Assembly: GCF_026625565.1 (NCBI RefSeq) | Contig: NZ_CP112998.1 | Coordinates: 4,528,501 to 4,592,500 of the forward strand | DNA length: 64,000 bases | Direction: 5' to 3' | DNA from: Dyadobacter pollutisoli | Lineage (GTDB): Bacteria; Bacteroidota; Bacteroidia; Cytophagales; Spirosomataceae | Shown here: positions 15,186 to 24,129 of the stretch, piece after piece | How positions within the stretch are numbered: position 1 is the stretch's first letter | Layout: every line of letters begins with the position of its first letter | The notes under the pieces: model-generated | What the model saw: only the letters and a program-made list of their open reading frames with translations | What the model was told of the DNA's origin: nothing | Databases searched by the model: none | Program-made: the position numbers and the translations under genes

Positions 15186-17660
15186 ATGAGCCTTACCGGA
15201 AATAACGCACAGGGAATAACTACAAAAGCTGCTTACATTTTAACCGACAGCCGCCAGGTTTCCTTTCCTGAACAAAGTATATTTTTTGCCATCAAAGGAG
15301 TAAGACACGATGGCCACCAGTTTGTTCCCGAGTTATACGAAAGCGGTGTCAGGGAGTTTGTAGTGGAGGAAGCATCCTTCTCCGAAGCACTTCGTACACT
15401 CACTTCACAATGGGACGACGCCCAAATATGGGTGGTTCCGTCCGCAATCCGTGCATTACAAAAGCTAGTCTCAGAAAAACGGCGCCAGTTTGATATTCCG
15501 GTGGTTGGTATTGCCGGAAGTAATGGAAAAACGATCGTAAAAGAATGGCTCGTACAACTCACTGCTCCTGGAAAAAGGGTCGTAGCTAGCCCGAAAAGCT
15601 ATAATTCACAGATAGGAGTTCCGCTCTCCGTCTGGAACCTGAGTAAGGAACATAACTTGGGGATTTTTGAAGCAGGTATCTCCCAGGCTCATGAAATGGA
15701 GCATCTGCAACCGGTCATGCAGCCTAGTATCGGCATATTTACCAATATTGGCCCGGCACATGATGATGGTTTCCGCAGTCGCAAGCAAAAGATCACCGAG
15801 AAGCTGCGTTTATTTACCAAGGTCAGAAAACTCATTTATAGAAAAGACTACAAAGACATTGACGAAGAGGTCAGTCTGATCCTTCGGCCGGTGAATCCGT
15901 TTCTGGAAGTGATCAGCTGGGGTAGCGGCCATTCAGGAGCATCCATTCAAGTTGTTTACGACCTTCAAAAAGATAAAACGTTTATCGATTTCAAAGGTAA
16001 ATTCGGCGAGCATACATTTGAAACGTCGTTTCGGGATGATGCTTCGCTGGAAAACCTTACCCACTGCATTGTATTTCTGCTCGATTTCGGACTTTCTCAC
16101 AGCACCATTCAGGAAAGGATTTTTCACCTGAAACCAGTGTCCATGAGATTGGAACTGAAAGAAGGGATCAACCATTGCTATATCATCGACGATGCCTATA
16201 ACAATGATGTTCAGGGACTTTCGATGGCCCTTAACTTTCTGGGGCAACAGGAACAGCGTCAAAAGAAGACAGTAATACTTTCGGACGTACTGCAAACAGG
16301 ACAAACTCCCGCTGAGCTTTACGGGCTGGTCGCTAAATTGCTAAAAGAAAAAGCGATCGATGAAGTCATTGGGATAGGCCCGGAAATAAGCAGCCAGGCT
16401 GGATTGTTCGAGCTTCCTAATCAGCATTTCTTCCCGGATACGGACACATTTTTAAGTGATTTTCCTTTCAATACATTGTCAGACAGCCTGGTACTGGTAA
16501 AAGGCGCGAGACCATTTTCTTTTGAAAAAATCGTCCACCGGTTGCAGCAAAAAGCACACGGCACAGTCCTGGAAATCAACCTGGACGCCTTGGCGCATAA
16601 TCTGAACTACTACCGGTCCAAAGTAGGCTCCGGCACGAAGATCATGGCCATGGTAAAAGCATTTGCATATGGCAGTGGCAGCTCGGAAGTGGCGTCATTG
16701 CTGCAATACCACCGCGTCGACTACCTGGGTGTGGCTTATGCGGACGAAGGCGTGGCACTCCGCCAATATGGTATCAATCTGCCTTGTATGGTCATGAATG
16801 CTACAGTTCCTGCATTTGACCTGCTCATTCAGTACAAACTTGAACCGGAAATTTACAGTCGTCGCATCTTGCTGGATTGGATCAATTACATTAAAAAAAT
16901 CAATGACCCGTCCGAAATCCCATCTGTGCATTTAAAACTTGATACCGGAATGCACCGCCTGGGTTTTGTGAAGGATGATTATGAATGGCTGATCGGGCAG
17001 TTGCAGAGTCACCCGGCCGTGAAAGTCGCCAGTATTTTTTCCCATTTGGTTGGCGCTGATGAAGGTGTTCACAACGAATTTTCAAAACATCAGTACCAGC
17101 AATTTGAGGAAGGTGCCGCGCTGCTGGAAGATGCTTTGGGCTACAAAACGATCAAACACATTCTGAATTCAGCCGGAATTGTACGTTTCCCCGACTATAA
17201 GCTGGATATGGTAAGGCTCGGGATCGGGCTCTACGGTGTCGAAGCGACCGGGCAGGAGCAACGTGCGTTGCAGTCGGTGGGCACATTGAAAACCATTATC
17301 TCGCAGATCAAATATCTTTCGTCGGGCGAAACCGTGGGATACAGCCGAAAAGGCCACATTGAGCACGATTCAGCGATTGCGACCCTGGCGATTGGCTATG
17401 CCGACGGTTACGATCGCGGGCTTGGCAACGGTACCGGACAGGTGCTGGTGAACGGAACATTGTGCCCTACCATCGGGAATATTTGTATGGATATGACCAT
17501 GATCGATGTGACCAGTGCCCGGGCAGAAGAAGGGGACGAAGTTATTGTTTTCGGCAAAGAAGTACCCATTACTGAGCTAGCCAAAAGCATTAACACCATC
17601 CCCTATGAGTTGCTGACCGGCATCGGTGACCGGGTCAAACGAGTTTTTTATAAGGAGTAA
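15186..17660 (+). CDS. Bifunctional MurF / alanine racemase fusion
   Basis: 824 residues from ATG 15186; a TTG six codons upstream is less likely. The N-terminal half (about 1-450) is UDP-MurNAc-tripeptide:D-Ala-D-Ala ligase, with the ATP-binding loop GIAGSNGKTIVKEW (K115). The C-terminal half (about 460-824) is alanine racemase, with the PLP lysine K491 in MAMVKAFAYGSGS and the later motifs NSAGIVRFPDYKLDMVRLGIGLYG and SYGR-like VGYSRKGH. Together they make D-alanine and load D-Ala-D-Ala onto the peptidoglycan precursor. This fusion is a known Bacteroidota trait. It converges with ppk1 with only 2 nt between stop codons. Confidence 0.95.
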   Translation: MSLTGNNAQGITTKAAYILTDSRQVSFPEQSIFFAIKGVRHDGHQFVPELYESGVREFVVEEASFSEALRTLTSQWDDAQIWVVPSAIRALQKLVSEKRRQFDIPVVGIAGSNGKTIVKEWLVQLTAPGKRVVASPKSYNSQIGVPLSVWNLSKEHNLGIFEAGISQAHEMEHLQPVMQPSIGIFTNIGPAHDDGFRSRKQKITEKLRLFTKVRKLIYRKDYKDIDEEVSLILRPVNPFLEVISWGSGHSGASIQVVYDLQKDKTFIDFKGKFGEHTFETSFRDDASLENLTHCIVFLLDFGLSHSTIQERIFHLKPVSMRLELKEGINHCYIIDDAYNNDVQGLSMALNFLGQQEQRQKKTVILSDVLQTGQTPAELYGLVAKLLKEKAIDEVIGIGPEISSQAGLFELPNQHFFPDTDTFLSDFPFNTLSDSLVLVKGARPFSFEKIVHRLQQKAHGTVLEINLDALAHNLNYYRSKVGSGTKIMAMVKAFAYGSGSSEVASLLQYHRVDYLGVAYADEGVALRQYGINLPCMVMNATVPAFDLLIQYKLEPEIYSRRILLDWINYIKKINDPSEIPSVHLKLDTGMHRLGFVKDDYEWLIGQLQSHPAVKVASIFSHLVGADEGVHNEFSKHQYQQFEEGAALLEDALGYKTIKHILNSAGIVRFPDYKLDMVRLGIGLYGVEATGQEQRALQSVGTLKTIISQIKYLSSGETVGYSRKGHIEHDSAIATLAIGYADGYDRGLGNGTGQVLVNGTLCPTIGNICMDMTMIDVTSARAEEGDEVIVFGKEVPITELAKSINTIPYELLTGIGDRVKRVFYKE

Positions 17661-17662
17661 CC

Positions 17663-19972
17663 TTAGGAAGGTTCCGTTTCCGCCTGCATTTCCGCGTCAG
17701 AAACCTCTGGTTCTGCCGGTTCTGCTGGCTTTTCTTTTTTGTCTTCTTCTACAAACAGGTGCGTAGCCATTACCTCGTCCAGGGTCACGTCATAAAACGC
17801 CTGATGTACATTCAATGGCTCCGAACCTTCCAGCTCGCATTTAATGTAAGTACCGTCTTCCTGCATTTCGTAGGAATTCACATTATCCATCAAGCTGTAG
17901 TAAAGAATATGGATAGCCTCCTGCTTCACCCGCGGATCGACCAGTTTGAAAAGTGACTCGATACGTTTGTCAAAGCTGCGGACCATCGCATCGGCGCTGC
18001 CGCCGTATACCAGCGGATTGCCGTCCTGGTGGAAATAGAATATCCTCGAATGTTCCAAAAAGTCCCCTACCAGCGAACGTACGGTGATATTTTCGCTCAA
18101 TCCTACACGTTGAGGCCGCAGGCAGCACATTCCACGAACGATCAGCTTGATCGGTACGCCTGCTTCCGAAGCCTTGTACAGTTCCAGAATGGTATCCCTG
18201 TCTTCCAGTGAGTTGATCTTAATACAAATACCGCTTTTCAGACCTGCTTTCGCATTCTCTGCTTCCTGCTGGATCAGCTCGATCAGTTTCGCACGCATAT
18301 AACGCGGGGCGGTGATCAGGTTCTGGTATTCCGACGGGATCGAGTGGCCGGTAATGACATTGAAAAACTCTGAAATATCATGGGTATACTCCTCATTCGA
18401 AGTTAACAAACCTGTATCCGTATAGAGTCTGGAGGTATCCTCATTGTAGTTACCGCTTGATAAATGCGCATAACGCAGCACCCGGTTTCCTTCATTTCTG
18501 ACGATAAGTAACAGTTTCGTATGGGTTTTCAACAAACCAATACCGTAAATGACAAAACAACCTGCCTTTTGGAGACGTTGTGCTTCCTTAATGTTATTTT
18601 CCTCGTCGAAACGTGCCTTTACCTCGAATAAAACGGCTACGTGCTTGCCGTTTTCAGCGGCATGCAAAAGTGCCTCGGTAACCCTGGAATCCTTCGCTAA
18701 CCGGTAAATGGTCAGTTTAATGGATAGCACTTTGGGGTCTTCTGCGGCTTGCTCCAACAATTGCAGAACAGGTTCAAAGTTGTTGTATGGGTGGTGCAGC
18801 AGAATGTCGCGCTCACGCATTACTTCGAAAATATCGGGTATACGTTCCCTATCCATCCCGAGCGGCGGTACCGGCGGATGTATTGTTGGTATCTGGTCTT
18901 TGAATTCAGGATGTTTGATTATGCTCCAGAATGCGGTATAGTCAATCAATCCGTCTATTGGGAACACATTGTAATCATCAATTTCCCAACGCTTTTTGAT
19001 CAGGTTCAGCAAGTCCGGATTGGTATCCTGTTCAATGTAAACCTGCACCACACGGCCCAGACGCCTGCTTTTTATTTTCTGTTTAATCTCATCAATAAAA
19101 TCAGCCTCAATATCATCACTTTCTTCCAATGTAAAATCACCGTTTCTGAGGATACGGAATAAATTGGTCGAAACAATGTCGACATTCCGGTAAAGCTTGT
19201 TTATATGAGCTCGAACGATCATTTCAATGGGGAGAAACAATAACTCATCCTCCCGCTCGATGACGTAAAACCGGGGCAAGTTAAGCGGTAGCTGCACAAA
19301 AGAAAGCTTTCTATCCTCTTCCGAAGTCGTGCCTTTAACCTGCGTGATCACACCCAGAATCAGCACTTTGGCAAGCAGCACCGGGAAAGCATGCGTATAG
19401 TCAAACAGCATTGGCGTCAGCATAGGATACACTGTCCGTTCAAAGTATTGCTCTACCGCGCCTTTTTCGTCTTCTTCTACTTCATCAATTCCTACGATCC
19501 GAAATCCATGCTTTGAAAATAATGGCAATAACTGGTTTTTGTAACAATCATTCTGGCGACGAACAAAATCATGCAACTCGCGCATCAAAACCTTTCTGAA
19601 AGGAATTTCGCGCAGGCCGGAATAATCCAGCCGTTCTTTTCCAAAGTCGAGATAATTATAAAGACTTCCCACACGAATGGATAAAAACTCGTCCAGGTTG
19701 GAGGAGGTAATAGCCAAAAATTTGAGCCGGTCGAAGAGATTCCTATCCTCATTGGTTGCCTGGTCCAACACCCGGTCATTGAATTTCAACCAGCTCAGGT
19801 CGCGGCTGATCAGGTCGCTTTGCTGAACCAGTGTATTGGCTTTTTCCGAAGAGCTTACCACTTTGCTGTCATCCGCCGGAGCTTGTTCCTTTGGACTTTT
19901 GAAGAAAGCAAAAAGATTAGTGAGTTTGCCTCTTTTTTCATTGCTATATATGGGGTCAGTGGAACCTGGCAT
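17663..19972 (-). CDS. ppk1: Polyphosphate kinase 1
   Basis: 769 residues. PPK1 reversibly builds polyphosphate from ATP through a phospho-histidine. The catalytic region YAHLSSGNYNEDTSRLYTD places the phosphorylated histidine at H503, and a second conserved histidine lies in IFYFHQDGNPLVYGG. The N-terminal part starts with about 50 polar residues, then the standard LISRDLSWLKFNDRVLDQA. The C-terminus carries an acidic, Pro/Glu-rich tail (KEKPAEPAEPEVSDAEMQAETEPS) that is not part of the core fold and may be disordered. Length is otherwise usual for the family (about 690-720 plus both tails). Confidence 0.96.
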   Translation of the reverse strand: MPGSTDPIYSNEKRGKLTNLFAFFKSPKEQAPADDSKVVSSSEKANTLVQQSDLISRDLSWLKFNDRVLDQATNEDRNLFDRLKFLAITSSNLDEFLSIRVGSLYNYLDFGKERLDYSGLREIPFRKVLMRELHDFVRRQNDCYKNQLLPLFSKHGFRIVGIDEVEEDEKGAVEQYFERTVYPMLTPMLFDYTHAFPVLLAKVLILGVITQVKGTTSEEDRKLSFVQLPLNLPRFYVIEREDELLFLPIEMIVRAHINKLYRNVDIVSTNLFRILRNGDFTLEESDDIEADFIDEIKQKIKSRRLGRVVQVYIEQDTNPDLLNLIKKRWEIDDYNVFPIDGLIDYTAFWSIIKHPEFKDQIPTIHPPVPPLGMDRERIPDIFEVMRERDILLHHPYNNFEPVLQLLEQAAEDPKVLSIKLTIYRLAKDSRVTEALLHAAENGKHVAVLFEVKARFDEENNIKEAQRLQKAGCFVIYGIGLLKTHTKLLLIVRNEGNRVLRYAHLSSGNYNEDTSRLYTDTGLLTSNEEYTHDISEFFNVITGHSIPSEYQNLITAPRYMRAKLIELIQQEAENAKAGLKSGICIKINSLEDRDTILELYKASEAGVPIKLIVRGMCCLRPQRVGLSENITVRSLVGDFLEHSRIFYFHQDGNPLVYGGSADAMVRSFDKRIESLFKLVDPRVKQEAIHILYYSLMDNVNSYEMQEDGTYIKCELEGSEPLNVHQAFYDVTLDEVMATHLFVEEDKKEKPAEPAEPEVSDAEMQAETEPS

Positions 19973-20083
19973 AAGGAATTCTTTAAATTGCTACTTTGCT
20001 AAATGGGACTAAAAATTCAACGAATCTAAACAATCTATTGTTTTCGGGTGTATGAACTTTCTGTTATTTTTTGTACTAAAAAA

Positions 20084-20118
20084 GAAACGGATGGCTGAAA
20101 TTGACAGCCATCCGTTTC
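20084..20118 (-). terminator. Intrinsic terminator after gyrB
   Basis: A 13-bp perfect stem (20084-20096 with 20106-20118, 9-nt loop) lies 25 nt past the gyrB stop. On the minus strand it is followed by a T-rich tract (complement of ctaaaaaa). Confidence 0.8.
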
Positions 20119-20142
20119 CAATCAAAATATCGGAGCTAGCGG

Positions 20143-22098
20143 CTACACATCAACGCGCGCATACTTAGCATTCTTCTCAATAAAATCGCGCCTGGGTGCT
20201 ACTTCATCACCCATCAGCATGGAAAATAAATGATCTGCTTCCGCTGCTGACTCTACTGAAACCTGTTTCAGGCTGCGACGGTCCGGGTTCATGGTTGTTT
20301 CCCACAATTGTTCCGCATTCATTTCTCCCAAACCCTTGTAACGCTGCACATGCACGGAATCTTCACGACCGCCACCAATGGCCCTTACCGCTTCCTCACG
20401 CTGCAATTCAGTCCAGCAGTACCTTTCTTCTTTACCTTTTTTCACGAGGTACAAAGGTGGCTGGGCAATGTAGATGTAGCCATGATCGATCAGGATCTTC
20501 ATATACCGGAAGAAGAATGTGAGGATCAGCGTACGAATGTGACTACCATCGATATCGGCATCGGTCATGATCACGATTTTGTGATACCTCAGCTTATCAA
20601 TGTTCAATGCGCGTTCGTCACCGTCTTTACCGATCTGCACACCCATTGCGGTGAACATATTCTTGATCTCTTCATTTTCGTAAATGCGGTATTCCTGTGC
20701 TTTTTCAACGTTCAGGATCTTACCTCGAAGCGGCAGGATTGCCTGATAAGCCCTGTTACGGCCTTGCTTGGCAGTTCCACCCGCCGAGTCCCCTTCGACC
20801 AGGTACAATTCGCAAACGTTAGGGTCTGTTTCAGAGCAGTCGGAAAGTTTTCCCGGAAGTCCCGTACCTGTCAATATATTCTTACGCTGCACCATTTCAC
20901 GGGCCTTTTTGGCCGCAATACGCGCTTTCGCAGCAAGGATCACTTTGTCAATGATTACCCTGGCTTCTTTCGGGTGCTCATCCAGATAAGTATCGAGCAT
21001 TTCTGCCACTACCTGACTTACGACCCCGGTTACCTCTGAGTTACCCAGTTTGGTTTTTGTCTGACCCTCAAACTGAGGCTCCTGCACTTTGATCGAGATA
21101 ACGGCAGTCAAACCTTCACGGAAATCGTCCCCGCTGATCTCAATTTTTTCTTTCGCAAGAACACCCGATTTTTCAGCGTAGTTTTTTAGTGTCCGGGTTA
21201 ATGCAGCCCTGAAACCAGAAACGTGCGTTCCACCTTCAATGGTGTTGATATTGTTTACATATGAGAATACATTCTCGCTGTACGAGGTATTGTACATCAT
21301 GGCCACTTCTACGGGAACAGTTCCTTTCAAGGTCTCCATGTGGATAGGCTCAGGGATCAATGGCTGGCGGGTTGCATCCAGATAGGTCACAAACTCGTTC
21401 AGACCAATTTCAGAATAGAATTCCTCTCCTCTGAACTTGCCGTCTTCATCCTCTTCGCGCTTATCTTCCAGCGTGATCCGGATTCTTTTGTTCAAATAGG
21501 ATAATTCCCTGAGACGGGTAGCCACAGTTTCGTATTTGAATTCTGTCACCGAGAAAATCGTAGCATCCGGTAAAAAATGGATGAATGTTCCGGTTTTTTC
21601 AGACTCGCCAATAACGCGTGCAGCGTACAAAGGCTTGCCTTCGCTGAACTCTTGTTCAAATATTTTACCCTCGCGGTGAATCTCAGCACGCAGGTGTATA
21701 GAAAGTGCGTTAACGCAGGAAACCCCTACCCCGTGCAAACCGCCTGAAACCTTGTATGTGTCTTTATCAAATTTACCCCCTGCGTGCAGTACGGTCAGTA
21801 CTACCTCCAATGCAGATCTTTTCTCTTTGGGGTGCATTCCGGTTGGAATACCGCGGCCATTATCCTGAACAGTAATGGAATTATTTTTTTCTATCGTAAC
21901 ATTGATGGTATCGCAATAGCCGGCCATCGCCTCATCAATGGAATTATCAACAACCTCCCAAATCAGATGGTGAACCCCCTTAAAACCAGTGTCACCAATA
22001 TACATGGCCGGACGCTTGCGAACTGCCTCTAAACCTTCAAGAACCTGGATATTTTCGGCTGAATAACTATTTACTTCAATCACTGTTTCGTTTGACAT
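20143..22098 (-). CDS. gyrB: DNA gyrase subunit B
   Basis: 651 residues, the short GyrB form without the long insert of enterobacterial GyrB. It is the ATPase subunit of the enzyme that introduces negative supercoils. Visible are the GHKL ATP-site motifs VVDNSIDEAMAGYCD and VQDNGRGIPTGMHPKEKRSA, GGLHGVGVSCVNALS, and the TOPRIM motifs LVEGDSAGGTAKQGRNR and MTDADIDGSHIRTL. The C-terminus ends RRDFIEKNAKYARVDV. The C-terminal wording and QRYKGLGEMN favour GyrB over ParE. A -7-like box (TATCTTTA, 22160-22153) lies upstream, and an intrinsic terminator follows. Confidence 0.96.
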   Translation of the reverse strand: MSNETVIEVNSYSAENIQVLEGLEAVRKRPAMYIGDTGFKGVHHLIWEVVDNSIDEAMAGYCDTINVTIEKNNSITVQDNGRGIPTGMHPKEKRSALEVVLTVLHAGGKFDKDTYKVSGGLHGVGVSCVNALSIHLRAEIHREGKIFEQEFSEGKPLYAARVIGESEKTGTFIHFLPDATIFSVTEFKYETVATRLRELSYLNKRIRITLEDKREEDEDGKFRGEEFYSEIGLNEFVTYLDATRQPLIPEPIHMETLKGTVPVEVAMMYNTSYSENVFSYVNNINTIEGGTHVSGFRAALTRTLKNYAEKSGVLAKEKIEISGDDFREGLTAVISIKVQEPQFEGQTKTKLGNSEVTGVVSQVVAEMLDTYLDEHPKEARVIIDKVILAAKARIAAKKAREMVQRKNILTGTGLPGKLSDCSETDPNVCELYLVEGDSAGGTAKQGRNRAYQAILPLRGKILNVEKAQEYRIYENEEIKNMFTAMGVQIGKDGDERALNIDKLRYHKIVIMTDADIDGSHIRTLILTFFFRYMKILIDHGYIYIAQPPLYLVKKGKEERYCWTELQREEAVRAIGGGREDSVHVQRYKGLGEMNAEQLWETTMNPDRRSLKQVSVESAAEADHLFSMLMGDEVAPRRDFIEKNAKYARVDV

Positions 22099-22152
22099 AT
22101 AGTTTGTTTTACACTTGGATAAAAAGAACCATTTTCAGGCTTTTTAAGCACG

Positions 22153-22160
22153 TAAAGATA
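22153..22160 (-). promoter_or_regulatory. -7-like box upstream of gyrB
   Basis: TATCTTTA on the minus strand differs from TAnnTTTG only in the last base and sits 54 nt before the gyrB ATG. No convincing -33 TTTG is seen. Confidence 0.35.
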
Positions 22161-22229
22161 CGATTTTTTTCGCAGAAATCCAGGTTCCTGGCACGATTTA
22201 ATGCCACTAAAACCCCTGATAGAAATATT

Positions 22230-22262
22230 AAATAACCAATATTCGGGTACAGGAGGTTATTT
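22230..22262 (-). terminator. Possible terminator after the GT-C-like membrane protein gene
   Basis: An 8-bp stem (22230-22237 with 22255-22262) with a 17-nt loop lies 31 nt past the stop at 22294; the minus-strand continuation is T-rich but not a clean run. Confidence 0.4.
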
Positions 22263-22293
22263 GGGAATAAATCCCTCCAAAGAAAAAATTACC

Positions 22294-23991
22294 CTAGCGA
22301 AGCGCAAGTTTGCCACCGGTAACAATTAATGATTTTCCGAGCCGGTAAAACCTTTTGCCACCGTTATTTTTTACATCGATAATACCAAGTTCATAGGAGC
22401 TTTCGGGGAGATCATCATTCCTGATAAACGTATTAAAGCCTTTTTTGTAGTATGTCAGCTTGGTCAGGATTTCCTTTCTGGCAGCTATTTTGGCATTAGC
22501 ACCCATCATATGGATTTGTCCCGTTTTTGTATCTTTTAAAACCAGAAAACGATCGTCTAGCAGGCCTTTGCGGTCAGGGAAAACATTATCGGCGACAAAA
22601 AAATAAGTGAGATCTTCCACGCCTTCACGTACCAAACGCTGCACCTGCCAGTTTTCCAGGTAAGTTTGCTGCCCGTCAGTGACCGCTGCGCTGGCAATAA
22701 ACATAGAATCGAGCTGTGATTTGGTCGCAACAGGCTGTGGTACTTTGAAAAACCCTTTTTCGTAAGCGGGTAACAGGTAGAAATTAGCATTCCTGACAAT
22801 TGTTTTTTCGACCGAGAACATATTACGGTTCGTCTGCCAGTTGTAGACATCGGCCAGGTAGGTTGTCCTCTTTGTCGCAACCACACCGGTGTACGCATAA
22901 TGCGAATAAGCCCAGTAAAATATGCTTAGCGCGGTAATGGTATACAGCACCGCCATCTTGCGGAATATCGTCGTGTAGTCCAGTAAAAGGATGTAGAACA
23001 TGACGGTAGACAGGCACGCATAAATCTGGAACCGGCTCGCAATGGTACTGCCCGCCCAGGAACGGAACAGCGCAATGACTGTGCTGGTAATAAAAATAAA
23101 CGCAAAAAGCGTAAGCAGCTCCACAGTACCCGGCTTCACTGTGACAGGCTTGTTGAAATATATCGCAGAAACCTTCACTGTGATGAAAATCATAAAACCA
23201 ATGATCACCGCACCCCACAGCGCCGACCACACCACTGGATTGCTCCACAATGACATGCTCGACCCGATAAAACCAAAAAGGGAGGAAATGAAACTGATCA
23301 AATCCTTGGGCAATTTGCCCGCCTGCCCTGATTCATATCCAGCCAGGTAAATGCCCAGACAGATCACCATAAAAAGAGCGGTTAGCCCGGCCTTTTTAAA
23401 GTCTTTCAGACACAGGAAATAGAAGACAATGGCGGGAAATGACAAAACCCCGTTGCCGTGCGTGAAAGTCGCCAGAAAACAACATAGCATAGCCACGTAA
23501 AAGGCCCATTTACTACGCCGCGACACCAGAATAATGGCCGTAACAGTGAATGCAGTCAGATAAGAATGCTGCATTCCGTTCAAAGCCCAGCCCGAAATCT
23601 CATGATAAAGCGGGTGGAAGAACAAAAATGGCGCTGGCAGAAAATAGTATAAAGGAAGTTTCGTTTTGCGGAACTGGAGGTATAGGAAATAGAAGATATA
23701 AGTGACATTCAGTAACACCAGGACAATGTACAGCCTGAAATTGAGCGTGCCGGTGATACTATACTCAACGAGGGATATAAACCTTGGAATGACTGCCTTA
23801 TGATCGTTAAACGTCCGAAAAAGCTCCTTAACCAGTCCCACGAAGCCAAGTCCGCCCTGAGAAACTGTCTCGATGAACTGGATCAGCAAAAAATCGTCTT
23901 GAAAAGGAAAATTGACGGAGAAGTAAAAATTGTAAACGAAGTATATGAAAATGACAAAACTGATGGCAATACCGGCAAGAATTCGAAGCAT
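22294..23991 (-). CDS. Polytopic membrane protein, GT-C glycosyltransferase-like
   Basis: 565 residues. About ten hydrophobic segments occupy residues 1-375, followed by a soluble C-terminal domain of about 190 residues. The loop after the first membrane helix contains NFPFQDDFLLIQF (D32-D33). Acidic residues at this place are typical of GT-C glycosyltransferases that use lipid-linked sugars, so a glycosyltransferase role is inferred. No Pfam-level family can be named with confidence. The C-terminal part (FNTFIRNDDLPESSYELGIIDV) looks like an extracytoplasmic beta-rich domain. The gene is monocistronic, between gyrB and the PVC-type dehydrogenase. Confidence 0.7.
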   Translation of the reverse strand: MLRILAGIAISFVIFIYFVYNFYFSVNFPFQDDFLLIQFIETVSQGGLGFVGLVKELFRTFNDHKAVIPRFISLVEYSITGTLNFRLYIVLVLLNVTYIFYFLYLQFRKTKLPLYYFLPAPFLFFHPLYHEISGWALNGMQHSYLTAFTVTAIILVSRRSKWAFYVAMLCCFLATFTHGNGVLSFPAIVFYFLCLKDFKKAGLTALFMVICLGIYLAGYESGQAGKLPKDLISFISSLFGFIGSSMSLWSNPVVWSALWGAVIIGFMIFITVKVSAIYFNKPVTVKPGTVELLTLFAFIFITSTVIALFRSWAGSTIASRFQIYACLSTVMFYILLLDYTTIFRKMAVLYTITALSIFYWAYSHYAYTGVVATKRTTYLADVYNWQTNRNMFSVEKTIVRNANFYLLPAYEKGFFKVPQPVATKSQLDSMFIASAAVTDGQQTYLENWQVQRLVREGVEDLTYFFVADNVFPDRKGLLDDRFLVLKDTKTGQIHMMGANAKIAARKEILTKLTYYKKGFNTFIRNDDLPESSYELGIIDVKNNGGKRFYRLGKSLIVTGGKLALR

Positions 23992-24076
23992 ATCGGATTG
24001 TTTTATTTCAATCGCGAAGTTAAAACAATAGCCGTACTCTTGCTAACCGAATAAACATTTCGCCCTCCCTAAAACA

Positions 24077-24105
24077 AAAAGGACAGGAGCCGGCCCTGTC
24101 CTTTT
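24077..24105 (-). terminator. Intrinsic terminator after the PVC-type heme protein gene
   Basis: An 11-bp perfect stem (aaaaggacagg at 24077-24087 with 24095-24105), with the minus-strand T-tract ttttgtttt after it, 25 nt past the stop at 24130. Confidence 0.8.
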
Positions 24106-24129
24106 GCTTCAATATATCCATTCAATATC